Positions 33,859 through 42,436 of a DNA stretch of 64,000 bases are shown one piece after another. Each line of letters starts with the position of its first letter. The stretch's first letter is position 1. The notes under the pieces were generated by a model. It was not told where the DNA came from and searched no databases. It was given only the letters and a program-made list of their open reading frames with translations. A program made the translations under genes and the position numbers. Source of the DNA: Mumia sp050632745 (GTDB taxonomy: Bacteria; Actinomycetota; Actinomycetes; Propionibacteriales; Nocardioidaceae); the NCBI RefSeq assembly GCF_050632745.1, contig NZ_JBODSD010000001.1:682001-746000 (forward strand), read 5' to 3'.

Positions 33859-35150
33859 CTGGTCGCGCCGGCGCCCGCGAGGTCGTCGACGACCTGCGCG
33901 AGCTGGCTCATCCCGCCGGCGACGGCCATGCGCGAAGCGACGTGCCGGGCTGCCTCGCGGTAGCGGGGCTCGGTGAGAACGGCGAGGACCGCCCTGCGGA
34001 CCGCGGCCGGTGACGGCGTCTCCGACCTGATCCTCCGGCCCACTCCCGACCACGCGACGCGCGCGGCGACCTCCGGCTTGTCCTCCTTGCCGCCGCTGGT
34101 GACGATCGGGACGCCGTACCGCAGGGCGTACTGCACGCCGCCGTAGCCACCGTTGGTCACGAGCACGGACGTCCGTGGGAGCAGGTCGTCGTACGGGAGG
34201 TACTCCGCCGCGCGGGCGTTCGCGGGCAGCGGCGGCAGCGTGTCGAGCGGCCGGCCGCCGGTGGACACGACGATCAGCACGTCGCTGTCCGCGAGCGCTT
34301 CCAGGGTCGGCGAGATGGCCTGGCGGTAGTCGCGGTTGGCGATCGTCCCCTGCGTCACGTGCACGACAGGCCGGGAGCCGTCGAGGTCGTCCCACCACGG
34401 CGGAAGGGGGGCGCGTGACCCGCTCGCCGAGATCGGGCCGGCGAAGTGCAGCGTCGCGGGTGCGTCGGAGCGCGGGTACTCGAACTCTGGGACGGTGAAC
34501 TGCACGATCGCCTCGGCGTGGCGCGGCCAGTCCAGCACCGCGAACGGCAGCGGCCGTCCGTGCAGCTCGCGGTTGGTCTGCTGTGCCACCTCCTCGGCCC
34601 GTCGGAACACCGTCCGGGCGGCGACGACCCTGAGCGCCGCGTTGCGGAGGCGGCCGACAGGTCCACGCAGGGGAGCGAGGCCCATGCCGAACGGAGCGGT
34701 GTCACGGCTCGCGATGGGGAGCGGGACGACTCCGCACACGACGAGCGGAGGACGTGAACCGAGCGGGTGGCCCAAGAGGAGGGCGCCACCGGTGAAGGCC
34801 GGGTCGGTGAGCACCACGTCGGCGCGTTCCTCGTCATGAGCCGCCATGACGGCGTCGTGCTGTCCGCGCCCCGGCGCGATGAAGACGTGCTCGATGTCGA
34901 ACGCGACCGCCTTGGCGCCCTTGAGCCGGGCGCGTTCGGGATAGGTGTCCTGGAGGTCCTGGCGGTCGTCGAAGTCGGCGTCCGGCGGTAGCGGCAGGTG
35001 CTCGGCGCCGGTCGCCTCGACCACGTCGGCGAATCGCGCGCCGGTGATGAACCGCACGCGGTCACCCCGGTCGACGAAGTATCGCGCGACCGCCAGCAGC
35101 GGCGTGACGTGCCCGTGGATCGGCACCGTCCCGATGACGAGTGATGCCAT
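33855..35150 (-). CDS. GT1-family (UGT/MGT-like) glycosyltransferase
   Basis: 431 residues, GT-B fold. Catalytic His in TVPIHGHVTPLLAVA near residue 13; the nucleotide-sugar motif region is LVTNGGYGGVQYALRYGVPI. Most similar in layout to macrolide or flavonoid glycosyltransferases (MGT). Transfers a sugar from a UDP donor to a small hydrophobic acceptor; acceptor unknown. The neighbouring TetR/efflux pair suggests detoxification, but that is inference. Confidence 0.87.
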   Translation of the reverse strand: MASLVIGTVPIHGHVTPLLAVARYFVDRGDRVRFITGARFADVVEATGAEHLPLPPDADFDDRQDLQDTYPERARLKGAKAVAFDIEHVFIAPGRGQHDAVMAAHDEERADVVLTDPAFTGGALLLGHPLGSRPPLVVCGVVPLPIASRDTAPFGMGLAPLRGPVGRLRNAALRVVAARTVFRRAEEVAQQTNRELHGRPLPFAVLDWPRHAEAIVQFTVPEFEYPRSDAPATLHFAGPISASGSRAPLPPWWDDLDGSRPVVHVTQGTIANRDYRQAISPTLEALADSDVLIVVSTGGRPLDTLPPLPANARAAEYLPYDDLLPRTSVLVTNGGYGGVQYALRYGVPIVTSGGKEDKPEVAARVAWSGVGRRIRSETPSPAAVRRAVLAVLTEPRYREAARHVASRMAVAGGMSQLAQVVDDLAGAGATS

Positions 35151-35204
35151 GATCTCGCACGCTACGCCCGCACCGCCGCCCGCAGAGCCGGCTTTGCGAA
35201 CGGC

Positions 35205-35696
35205 CTACCCCAGAGGCTTGTACATGACGTGCAGCCCGACCAGGCCGAGCGTCGCGTGGTCGAACGCGGCCGGGACCGTGCCGACGACCTCGAACCCGAG
35301 GTCGCGCCAGAGCCGGACTGCCGCGGTGTTGGTCTCGACCACGGCGTTGAACTGGATGCCGCGGAAGCCCTGCGCGCCGACCCAGGCGATCATGTCCTCG
35401 CCGAGCGCCCGCCCGACTCCGCTCCTGCGCGCGTCCGGGTCGACCATGAAGCTGGCGGTGGCGACGTGCGCGCCGCGTCCCGGTCGGTTGGGTCCCATCT
35501 TGGCGGAGCCGAGGACCGTGCCGTCGGCGTCGACCGCCACCGTCGTACGGCCCGGGGGCCGCTCCATCCAGAGCGCGCGGGCGGCGTCGCTGTCGAGGTC
35601 GAGCGGGTAGGCGTAGGAGTCCCCGGCACGGACGATCGCCTCGAAGAACGGCCAGATCCGGTCCCAGTCTGCCGTCGAGGCGTCTCTGACCTGCAT
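35205..35696 (-). CDS. GNAT-family N-acetyltransferase
   Basis: 163 residues. Begins MQVRDASTADWDRIWPFFEA; the acetyl-CoA loop is DARRSGVGRALGEDMIAW and the C-terminal strand FNAVVETNTAAVRLWRDLGF is typical of the phosphinothricin/RimI-like group. The ATG shares its A with the stop of the upstream oxidoreductase (TGATG). The very long frame that continues upstream through three other genes is a high-GC artefact. Substrate unknown. Confidence 0.87.
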   Translation of the reverse strand: MQVRDASTADWDRIWPFFEAIVRAGDSYAYPLDLDSDAARALWMERPPGRTTVAVDADGTVLGSAKMGPNRPGRGAHVATASFMVDPDARRSGVGRALGEDMIAWVGAQGFRGIQFNAVVETNTAAVRLWRDLGFEVVGTVPAAFDHATLGLVGLHVMYKPLG

Positions 35697-36730
35697 CAGG
35701 TCATCATGTCGTGCACGAGCGGTGCGACCCGCGAGCCGTACAGCTCGATGCACCGCAGCAGCTGCTCGTGGCGCATCGCCCCGTTGGCGTACTTCAGGTC
35801 GAACCGGCTCACGCCGAGCGCGGCGGCGTTGCGCGCGATCTTGCGGGCGACCGTCTCCGGAGAGCCGACGTAGAGCGGGCCGTCCGGACCGGCTGCCTGC
35901 GCGAAGTCGTTGCGGGTCGCGGGCGGCCACCCGCGCTCGCGGCCGATCTGGTTGCGCTGGGCGAGCCAGTGGTCGTGCAGCTCCTCGCGTGCCTGCTCGT
36001 CGGTCTCGGCGACGTAGCCGGGCGAGTGCATCCCCACCGGGAGCGGCGCGACGCCCTCCTCCTCGAGCCGGCGGCGGTAGTAGTCGGCGTAGGGGACGAA
36101 CTGCAGCGGGGGACCGCCGATGATGGCGAGCATCATCGGGATCCGGTAGCGCACCGCCCGCTCCACCGACGCCGGCGTGCCGCCCACGCCGATCCACGCG
36201 CGCAGCCGCCCGGACTCGGTCGGCGGGTAGACGGGCTGGTCGGTCAGCGGCGGACGGATCGTGCCCGACCAGGTGACCGGCTTCTCCTCCAGCAGGTGCG
36301 CGAACAGGTCGAGCTTCTCGTCGAAGAGGACCTCGTAGTCGCCGAGGTCGAACCCGAACAACCCGAAGGACTCGATGAACGACCCGCGGCCGAGGATGAC
36401 CTCCGCCCGCCCGTTCGAGAGCGCGTCGAGCGTGGCGAACCGCTCGTAGACCCGGATCGGGTCGTCGGAGCTGAGCACCGTGACGGCGGAGCCGAGGTGG
36501 ATGTGCTCCGTGCGACCCGCGATGGTCGCGAGGACGACGTCGGGTGCGGTGATGGCGAAGTCGGCACGGTGGTGCTCGCCGAGACCGATGAACGCGAGAC
36601 CGACCTCGTCCGCACGCACCGCCTGCTCGACGACCTGGCGGAGCACCTCGGGAGCAGGCACGGGGTCGCCGTGCTCGTCCGCCGTGACGTCGCCGAACGT
36701 GTCGAGACCCAGCTCGAGGAGATCGCTCAC
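35696..36730 (-). CDS. LLM-class flavin-dependent oxidoreductase
   Basis: 344 residues, bacterial-luciferase-like TIM barrel. Seen are VGLAFIGLGEHHRADFAITA, HLGSAVTVLSSDDPIRVYER, the flavin-phosphate region NGRAEVILGRGSFIESFGLF and WIGVGGTPASVERAVRY. Uses FMN or F420. Coupled to a GNAT gene, a pairing seen with small-molecule detoxification, but substrate is unknown. Confidence 0.88.
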   Translation of the reverse strand: MSDLLELGLDTFGDVTADEHGDPVPAPEVLRQVVEQAVRADEVGLAFIGLGEHHRADFAITAPDVVLATIAGRTEHIHLGSAVTVLSSDDPIRVYERFATLDALSNGRAEVILGRGSFIESFGLFGFDLGDYEVLFDEKLDLFAHLLEEKPVTWSGTIRPPLTDQPVYPPTESGRLRAWIGVGGTPASVERAVRYRIPMMLAIIGGPPLQFVPYADYYRRRLEEEGVAPLPVGMHSPGYVAETDEQAREELHDHWLAQRNQIGRERGWPPATRNDFAQAAGPDGPLYVGSPETVARKIARNAAALGVSRFDLKYANGAMRHEQLLRCIELYGSRVAPLVHDMMT

Positions 36731-36748
36731 CCGACGACACTAGCGCGC

Positions 36749-36869
36749 GGGAACGATCCCGCCCTCCCGAGCGTTGAATGCGTCGAGGCCGTTCCCCGAC
36801 CCGAGTGAGAGACATGAGCTCAGGCAGTACCGACCCCCTTCCGGCGCGCCGCTCGGGAGGGGGTGAGGG
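36749..36869 (+). promoter_or_regulatory. Structured 5' leader that can hide the Shine-Dalgarno of the first CNNM gene
   Basis: 36762-36773 (CCCTCCCGAGCG) and 36850-36861 (CGCTCGGGAGGG) form a perfect 12-bp helix; the distal arm contains the GGGAGG in front of the gene. A small hairpin CGGGA-ACGA-TCCCG (36748-36761) precedes it, and about 76 nt are enclosed. The neighbouring CNNM gene could respond to Mg2+ or another metal through this element. It does not match any riboswitch I can recall, including the M-box. Confidence 0.5.
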
Positions 36870-36872
36870 AAC

Positions 36873-38243
36873 GTGGTGACGGTCCTGTCGCTGCTCGCGG
36901 GCATCGTCGTGGTGCTCGCGATCACCGCGGCCACGGCGTACTTCGTGGCCCAGGAGTTCGCCTACATGTCGGTCGACCGCTCGGCCCTGCGAGCCCAGGC
37001 GGCCGACGGGTCCGCCGCGGCCGAGCGGGCGCTCGCGGTGACGCGCCGCACGTCGTTCATGCTCTCGGGAGCCCAGCTGGGCATCACCGTGACGGGCCTG
37101 CTCGTCGGCTACGTCGCGGAGCCGTTGATCGGCGAGGCGATCGGCGACGCCCTCGGAGGCGTCGACGTCCCGCGCGGGGTCGGCATCGCGATCGGCACGG
37201 CGCTCGCGCTGGTCTTCTCGACGTTCGTCCAGATGCTGTTCGGGGAGCTCTTCCCGAAGAACCTCGCGATCGCGCGGCCGCAGCCGCTCGCGCTGGCGCT
37301 GGCGCGCTCGACGACGCTCTACCTCCGCGTCTTCGGGTGGCTGATCACCGTCTTCGACCACGCCTCCAACCTGCTCCTGCGGGCCCTGAGGATCGAGCCC
37401 GTCCACGACGTCGAGCACGCCGCGACCGCCCGGGACCTCGAGCACATCGTCGCCGACTCGCGTGACTCCGGCGACCTCCCGCCGCAGCTGTCGGTGCTGC
37501 TCGACCGCATCCTCGACTTCCCCAACCGAGACGCGGAGCACGCGATGATCCCACGCTCGCGCGTCGACACCCTCGACCACGCCGCGCCCCTGGGCGAGGT
37601 CCGGGCGCGGATGAGCCACGGCCACTCGCGCTACCCCGTGCTGGGGGAGGACGACGAGGTCGTCGGCGTCGTCCACCTGCAGGACGTGCTCGCGCTCGAC
37701 CGCGACGAGGCCGACGCGACCGTGGCGACGCTCATGCGACGGCCGCTGCTCGTCCCGACCTCGATGCCACTGCCGGGTGCGCTCGCCGCGATGGCCGAGG
37801 GTCGCGAGCAGCTGGCGTGCGTGCTCGACGAGTACGGCGGCTTCGCCGGGGTGCTCACGACCGAGGACCTGGCCGAGGAGCTGGTCGGCGAGATCGACGA
37901 CGAGCACGACGCGGTCGACGTCTTCGCCGAGGCGGCGGAGGACGGCACGTGGGTCGTCGCGGGCGGGCTGCCGATCGACGAGCTCGCCCGGCTCGTCGAC
38001 CACGTCGTCCCCGAGGGCGACTTCGAGACGGTGGCCGGACTGGCGATCGCCTACCACCAGGCGTTCCCCGAGGTCGGTGCCGTGGTCGACGTCCTCCTGC
38101 CGCCCGACCCGGGTGAGCTGGCACTCGACGACGACCCGCCGCGCTCGACGTTGCGGCTGACCGTGCTCGCGGTCGAGCGTCACGTCCCGTCCCGCCTGAG
38201 CGCCCAGGTGCTCGCGCCCGAGTCCCCGGAGACCGACCGATGA
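36873..38243 (+). CDS. CNNM/CorC-like CBS-domain membrane protein, long form
   Basis: 456 residues. DUF21 membrane domain (residues 1-190; QEFAYMSVDRSALRAQA, SGAQLGITVTGLLVGYVAEP, GELFPKNLAIARP), a CBS pair (about 205-330; GHSRYPVLGEDDEVVGVVHL, CVLDEYGGFAGVLTTEDLAE) and a C-terminal CorC_HlyC domain (about 345-430). Members are linked to Mg2+/Co2+ efflux or homeostasis. Start GTG 36873 or GTG 36876. Its Shine-Dalgarno lies in a strong helix. Coupled by ATGA to the short form. Confidence 0.88.
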   Translation: MVTVLSLLAGIVVVLAITAATAYFVAQEFAYMSVDRSALRAQAADGSAAAERALAVTRRTSFMLSGAQLGITVTGLLVGYVAEPLIGEAIGDALGGVDVPRGVGIAIGTALALVFSTFVQMLFGELFPKNLAIARPQPLALALARSTTLYLRVFGWLITVFDHASNLLLRALRIEPVHDVEHAATARDLEHIVADSRDSGDLPPQLSVLLDRILDFPNRDAEHAMIPRSRVDTLDHAAPLGEVRARMSHGHSRYPVLGEDDEVVGVVHLQDVLALDRDEADATVATLMRRPLLVPTSMPLPGALAAMAEGREQLACVLDEYGGFAGVLTTEDLAEELVGEIDDEHDAVDVFAEAAEDGTWVVAGGLPIDELARLVDHVVPEGDFETVAGLAIAYHQAFPEVGAVVDVLLPPDPGELALDDDPPRSTLRLTVLAVERHVPSRLSAQVLAPESPETDR

Positions 38244-39253
38244 GCAACCCGTGGATCGTCGTCGGCGCGACCGCCGCCATCATCGCGCTCAGCGCGTTCT
38301 TCGTCGCGATCGAGTTCGCCCTGCTCGCGGCCAAGCGGCACCGGCTGGAGGACGCCGCCGCGACCAGCCGCTCCGCGCGGGCGGCGCTGCGCAGCTCCGG
38401 CGAGCTCACCGTCGTGCTCGCCGGGTCCCAGCTCGGCATCACCGCCTGCACGCTGGCGCTGGGCGCGATCACGAAGCCTGCCGTCCACCACGCGCTCACC
38501 CCGTGGCTCGAGTCGTGGGGGATGCCGCTGTGGACCGCGGACGTGGCCTCGTTCGTGCTCGCGCTCGTCTTCGTCACCTTCCTCCACCTCGTGGTCGGGG
38601 AGATGGCGCCGAAGTCGTGGGCCATCGCGCACCCCGAGCGCTCGGCGATCGTCCTGGCGATCCCGATGCGGGCGTTCATGGCGGTCTTCCGCCCGGCTCT
38701 CCTCGGGCTCAACGCGCTCGCCAACCGGTGCGTCCGGGCGGTCGGCGTGGAGCCCGTGGACGAGGCCGCCTCCGGTCAGGACCCCCGCGCGCTGCGCCAG
38801 CTCGTGGAGCACTCGGCGAACGTGGGCGCGCTGGACGCGTCGTACTCGGCGCAGCTGTCGGGCGCGCTCGACCTCGAGTCGGCCACGCTCGGCGACCTGG
38901 TCCGCGAGCACGCGGTGCCGACCGCCGTCGGCGAGGGCGCGACCGTCGCCGACGTGCAGGCCGCCAGCCGGCGCTCGGGGCACCTGCGGGTCCTCGTCGG
39001 CGACGGCCGCGACCTGCGCCGGGTCATCCACGTCCGCGACACCCTCGACCTCCCGGGCGAGGCGTCGATCGCCGACGTGAGCCGACCGGTGTTCTCGCTC
39101 CCGGCGGCCACGCCGTTGTCGGAGGCGCTGGCCTCGATGCGCGAGACGCGCAACCACCTGGCGGTCGTGACGGGGCCGGACGAGCGTACGACGGGGGTCG
39201 TCACGCTCGCGGACGTGCTGCGCACGCTGTTCCCGCAGGCGACCGCGGCCTGA
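38240..39253 (+). CDS. CNNM-like CBS-domain membrane protein, short form
   Basis: 337 residues. DUF21 domain (FFVAIEFALLAAKRHRLEDA, GSQLGITACTLALGAITKPA, GEMAPKSWAIAHP) followed by a CBS pair, but no CorC_HlyC C-terminal domain: the protein stops at TGVVTLADVLRTLFPQATAA. The ATG overlaps the stop of the long form, suggesting they assemble into one heteromeric channel-like complex. Confidence 0.87.
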   Translation: MSNPWIVVGATAAIIALSAFFVAIEFALLAAKRHRLEDAAATSRSARAALRSSGELTVVLAGSQLGITACTLALGAITKPAVHHALTPWLESWGMPLWTADVASFVLALVFVTFLHLVVGEMAPKSWAIAHPERSAIVLAIPMRAFMAVFRPALLGLNALANRCVRAVGVEPVDEAASGQDPRALRQLVEHSANVGALDASYSAQLSGALDLESATLGDLVREHAVPTAVGEGATVADVQAASRRSGHLRVLVGDGRDLRRVIHVRDTLDLPGEASIADVSRPVFSLPAATPLSEALASMRETRNHLAVVTGPDERTTGVVTLADVLRTLFPQATAA

Positions 39254-39311
39254 GACCGTGCGCCCGGTGGGCGGGATGGCCCGACCTCCGGGCGCACGGG
39301 ATACTGCCGCC

Positions 39312-40115
39312 ATGACCGAGAAGCGGCCCGTCACGACGTGGCTCACCGACATGGACGGCGTGCTCGTCCGCGAGGAGGACGCGATCCCGGGGGCCGCGGA
39401 GTTCCTGCGCCGGCTCACCGAGTCCGGCTGCAAGTTCCTCGTCCTCACCAACAACTCGATCTTCACCCCGCGCGACCTGCGGGCGAGGCTGGCGGAGTCG
39501 GGCCTCGACGTGCCGGAGGACAACATCTGGACCTCCGCGCTCGCGACCGCGCAGTTCCTCTCCGACCAACGACCCAACGGCAGCGCGTACGTCGTCGGCG
39601 AGGCCGGCATGACGACGGCGCTGCACGAGGTCGGCTACGTCCTCACCCGTTCGCGCCCCGACTACGTCGTGCTCGGCGAGACTCGCACGTACTCGTTCGA
39701 GGCGATCACGACGGCGATCCAGCTGATCGTCAACGGAGCCCGCTTCATCGCCACCAACCCCGACTCCACGGGCCCGTCGCCGGCGGGTCCCCTCCCGGCG
39801 ACCGGGTCGGTCGCGGCGCTCATCACGCGCGCGACCGGCGTGGCGCCGTACTTCGTCGGCAAGCCCAACCCGCTGATGATGCGCAACGCCCTCAACCGCA
39901 TCGAAGGCCACTCCGAGACCACCGTGATGGTGGGCGACCGGATGGACACCGACGTGGTCTCCGGGATGGAGGCCGGCCTGCGCACCGTGCTCGTCCTCAC
40001 CGGCTCCACCCGCCGCGAGGACGTCGAACGCTTTCCCTACCGCCCCACGCGCGTCGTCGACTCCATCGCCGACCTCGTCGACGACGTCGTGGCGCCCGTG
40101 ACCGAGACGGAGTGA
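39312..40115 (+). CDS. HAD-IIA (NagD-like) phosphatase
   Basis: 267 residues. HAD motif I TDMDGVLVREED, motif II VLTNNS, the cap domain of class IIA, motif III near FVGKPNPLMM and motif IV VMVGDRMDTDV. Dephosphorylates nucleotide or sugar phosphates in related proteins. ATG 39312 is 6 nt after GATACT, so leaderless. Precedes the aldo/keto reductase by 2 bp. Confidence 0.9.
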   Translation: MTEKRPVTTWLTDMDGVLVREEDAIPGAAEFLRRLTESGCKFLVLTNNSIFTPRDLRARLAESGLDVPEDNIWTSALATAQFLSDQRPNGSAYVVGEAGMTTALHEVGYVLTRSRPDYVVLGETRTYSFEAITTAIQLIVNGARFIATNPDSTGPSPAGPLPATGSVAALITRATGVAPYFVGKPNPLMMRNALNRIEGHSETTVMVGDRMDTDVVSGMEAGLRTVLVLTGSTRREDVERFPYRPTRVVDSIADLVDDVVAPVTETE

Positions 40116-40117
40116 CC

Positions 40118-41191
40118 ATGACCGAGCGCCGTACGATCCTCGACCCCCACGACCTCTACCGCGCGGCGGACGACCGCTACGCCGGCGTCGACGACGGAGG
40201 GCTCGCCACGTTCCGGCGCTGCGGGCGCTCGGGGCTGCAGCTGCCCGCGATCTCGCTCGGGCTCTGGCACAACTTCGGCGACGACAAGCCGCTCGCCACC
40301 CAGCGGGCGATCCTGCGGCGCGCGTTCGACCTCGGGGTGACGCACTTCGACCTCGCCAACAACTACGGGCCGCCGTACGGCGCGGCCGAGAAGAACGCCG
40401 GCCGGATCCTCGCCGAGGACTTCGCGCCGTACCGCAACGAGCTCGTGATCTCCACCAAGGCGGGCTGGGACATGTGGCCGGGCCCGTACGGGTTCCTCGG
40501 GTCGCGGAAGTACCTCCTGGCGAGCCTCGACGACTCCCTGGCACGGCTCGGGCTCGACTACGTCGACATCTTCTACAGCCACCGCTTCGACCCGCACACC
40601 CCGCTCGAGGAGACCATGGGCGCGCTCGACGCCGCGGTCCGCTCGGGCAAGGCGCGCTACGCCGGGATCAGCTCGTACGGTCCGGAGCGCACCCGCGAGG
40701 CCGTCCAGATCCTCCGCGACCTCGGGACACCGCTGCTGATCCACCAGCCGTCGTACTCGATGCTCAACCGGTGGGTCGAGGACGGCCTGCTCGACGTGCT
40801 CGAGGACGCCGGCGTCGGCTGCATCGCGTTCTCGCCGCTCGCGCAGGGGGTGCTCACGAGCCGCTACCTCGACGGCGTGCCCGAGGGGTCGCGGGCGGCG
40901 GAGGACAAGTCGCTCGACCCGCAGACGATCGAGCAGAACCTCGAGCACGTCCGCGCCCTCGACCGGATCGCCCAGGAGCGCGGCCAGACGCTCGCGCAGA
41001 TGGCGATCGCGTGGGTCCTCCGCGACCAGCGCGTGACCTCGGCCCTGGTCGGAGCCTCCAGCGTGGCGCAGCTCGAGGACAGCGTCGGCGCCCTGCGCAC
41101 GCTCGCGTTCGACGACGACGAGCTGCGCCGGATCGACGAGCACGCGGTCGAGGGGAACCTCAACCTGTGGGCCGGCTCGAGCGACGCGTGA
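40118..41191 (+). CDS. Aldo/keto reductase, YghZ/GAP-reductase-like (AKR14 type)
   Basis: 357 residues. Catalytic tetrad: Asp in THFDLANNYG, Tyr in NNYGPPYGAAE, Lys in VISTKAGWDM and His in FYSHRFDPHTPLEETM. The block GGRCGRSGLQLPAISLGLWH at the start and the NADP tail SALVGASSVAQLEDSVGAL are typical of the methylglyoxal/L-glyceraldehyde-3-phosphate-reducing branch. Follows the HAD phosphatase in an operon. Confidence 0.88.
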   Translation: MTERRTILDPHDLYRAADDRYAGVDDGGLATFRRCGRSGLQLPAISLGLWHNFGDDKPLATQRAILRRAFDLGVTHFDLANNYGPPYGAAEKNAGRILAEDFAPYRNELVISTKAGWDMWPGPYGFLGSRKYLLASLDDSLARLGLDYVDIFYSHRFDPHTPLEETMGALDAAVRSGKARYAGISSYGPERTREAVQILRDLGTPLLIHQPSYSMLNRWVEDGLLDVLEDAGVGCIAFSPLAQGVLTSRYLDGVPEGSRAAEDKSLDPQTIEQNLEHVRALDRIAQERGQTLAQMAIAWVLRDQRVTSALVGASSVAQLEDSVGALRTLAFDDDELRRIDEHAVEGNLNLWAGSSDA

Positions 41192-41236
41192 TGCACGCCC
41201 GGTGACGATCTGGGACCGATCCGTTACCCTTTCGTG

Positions 41237-41299
41237 ATGGAGTCCCCCCGATCCTGGCGCGACGCGCCTCGAGCAGCACCTGGAGTTGCACAACGGTGA
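41237..41299 (+). CDS. 20-residue leaderless upstream ORF coupled to the SDR gene
   Basis: ATG 41237 lies 6 nt after the hexamer TACCCT (41225-41230). The frame encodes MESPRSWRDAPRAAPGVAQR and its TGA (41297-41299) overlaps the GTG start of the next gene (41296-41298), as in the coupled gene pairs of this window. The real gene's Shine-Dalgarno (GGAG, 41282-41285) is inside this frame. A regulatory or coupling role is inference. Confidence 0.45.
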   Translation: MESPRSWRDAPRAAPGVAQR

Positions 41300-42210
41300 A
41301 GGTCTTCGTCACAGGAGGCACCGGAGTGATGGGTCGCTCCGTGACCATGGCGCTCCAGAGCGCCGGTCACGAGGTGGTGGCCCTCGCGCGCAGCGACGAG
41401 AACGCCGCGACCCTCGAGGACCGCGGAGTCGCGTCGGTGCGGGCGAGCCTCTTCGACCGCTCGGGCCTCGTCGAGGCGATGCGCGGGTGCGACGTCGTCG
41501 CCAACCTCGCCACGCACATGCCGGTCGGCACCACGGGCATCCGGCCCGGAGCGTGGAAGTCCAACGACCGCATCCACGTGGAGGGCTCCCGCAACGTCGC
41601 CGAGGCAGCGGCGGCCGCGGGCGTCGGCAGGCTGGTCCAGGAGAGCGTGTCGTTCGTGTACGCCGACCACGGCGACCACCTCATCGACGAGGACAGCCCC
41701 ATCGCCGTGTCGTGCGCCGCGGAGCCGGTCGTGCTCGCCGAGACCCACGCGGAGCAGTTCGCGTGCGCGCACCGCGACGCGGTGGTGCTGCGCTTCGGGA
41801 CCATCGTCGGGGACGACGCCGTCACCCGCTGGCGCCTCGCGCGAGCACGGGCGGGTCAGGCCGTCGGGCTCGGCAAGCCGCAGTCGTGGACCCACGTCGT
41901 CCATCCCGACGACATCGGCGGAGCCGTGCTCGCCGCCCTCGATGCGCCGTCGGGGACCTACAACGTCGGAGCCGACCCCGTCCGCCGCAGCGAGCTGGTC
42001 GCGGCGTTCGCCGAGGCGGTCGGCCAGGAGCAGGCGAGCTTCTACCGCCGCCTCACGCTCCGGCTCGGTGGCGACCGCCTCGAGTGGCTGACGCGGTCGC
42101 AGCGGGTCAGCTCCGCGCGCTTCCACCGGGCGACCGGGTGGAAGGCCGCCCACCCGCACTTCGACGCCGGGTGGCTGATGCCCATGGTGATCGAGGCGCA
42201 GAGTGCCTGA
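41296..42210 (+). CDS. NAD-dependent epimerase/dehydratase family protein (atypical SDR)
   Basis: 304 residues. N-terminal Rossmann turn FVTGGTGVMGRSV, then NLATHMPVG and a region SVSFVYADHG that replaces the usual YxxxK spacing, so catalytic residues are not certain. Extended-SDR type; substrate unknown. GTG 41296 is the start. Followed by a small protein overlapping by 8 bp. Confidence 0.85.
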   Translation: MKVFVTGGTGVMGRSVTMALQSAGHEVVALARSDENAATLEDRGVASVRASLFDRSGLVEAMRGCDVVANLATHMPVGTTGIRPGAWKSNDRIHVEGSRNVAEAAAAAGVGRLVQESVSFVYADHGDHLIDEDSPIAVSCAAEPVVLAETHAEQFACAHRDAVVLRFGTIVGDDAVTRWRLARARAGQAVGLGKPQSWTHVVHPDDIGGAVLAALDAPSGTYNVGADPVRRSELVAAFAEAVGQEQASFYRRLTLRLGGDRLEWLTRSQRVSSARFHRATGWKAAHPHFDAGWLMPMVIEAQSA

Positions 42211-42433
42211 GCGTCCCGACGAGGCGGGCACGGACGAGGGCGGCGCAGGCGGCGCTCGACCCGCGACCCGCACCTCCGAGCAGGAGCGCCGGCGTCGGCT
42301 GCGTGCCGCCCGGCTGCTCGGCGACATCGTGCCGTCGACGACGCGCGACGAGACCGCCGAGGGATGGGGTGAGCGGGATCGCAGCCGCGACGAGGAGATG
42401 CGTCGCGACGTGCCGCCGCACCACGGCGGCTGA
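42203..42433 (+). CDS. Small charged actinobacterial protein (76 residues)
   Basis: 76 residues, highly charged, ending RRDVPPHHGG. Short proteins of this kind with a C-terminal PPHHG or PPHWD motif are common in actinobacteria, with no function assigned. The GTG start overlaps the SDR gene by 8 bp. The gene converges on mscL, 3 bp away. Confidence 0.6.
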   Translation: MPERPDEAGTDEGGAGGARPATRTSEQERRRRLRAARLLGDIVPSTTRDETAEGWGERDRSRDEEMRRDVPPHHGG

Positions 42434-42436
42434 GGC

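Noticed and set aside
36749..36869. M-box (Mg2+) or yybP-ykoY riboswitch call
   Set aside because: Metal-linked gene context invites it, but conserved core sequences of those riboswitches cannot be found; kept as an unclassified structured leader.
35205..38183. Very long minus-strand frame of 992 codons
   Set aside because: Only the last 163 codons (GNAT) read as a protein; the rest is the antisense of the CNNM and LLM genes, with Arg/His-rich composition typical of high-GC shadow frames.
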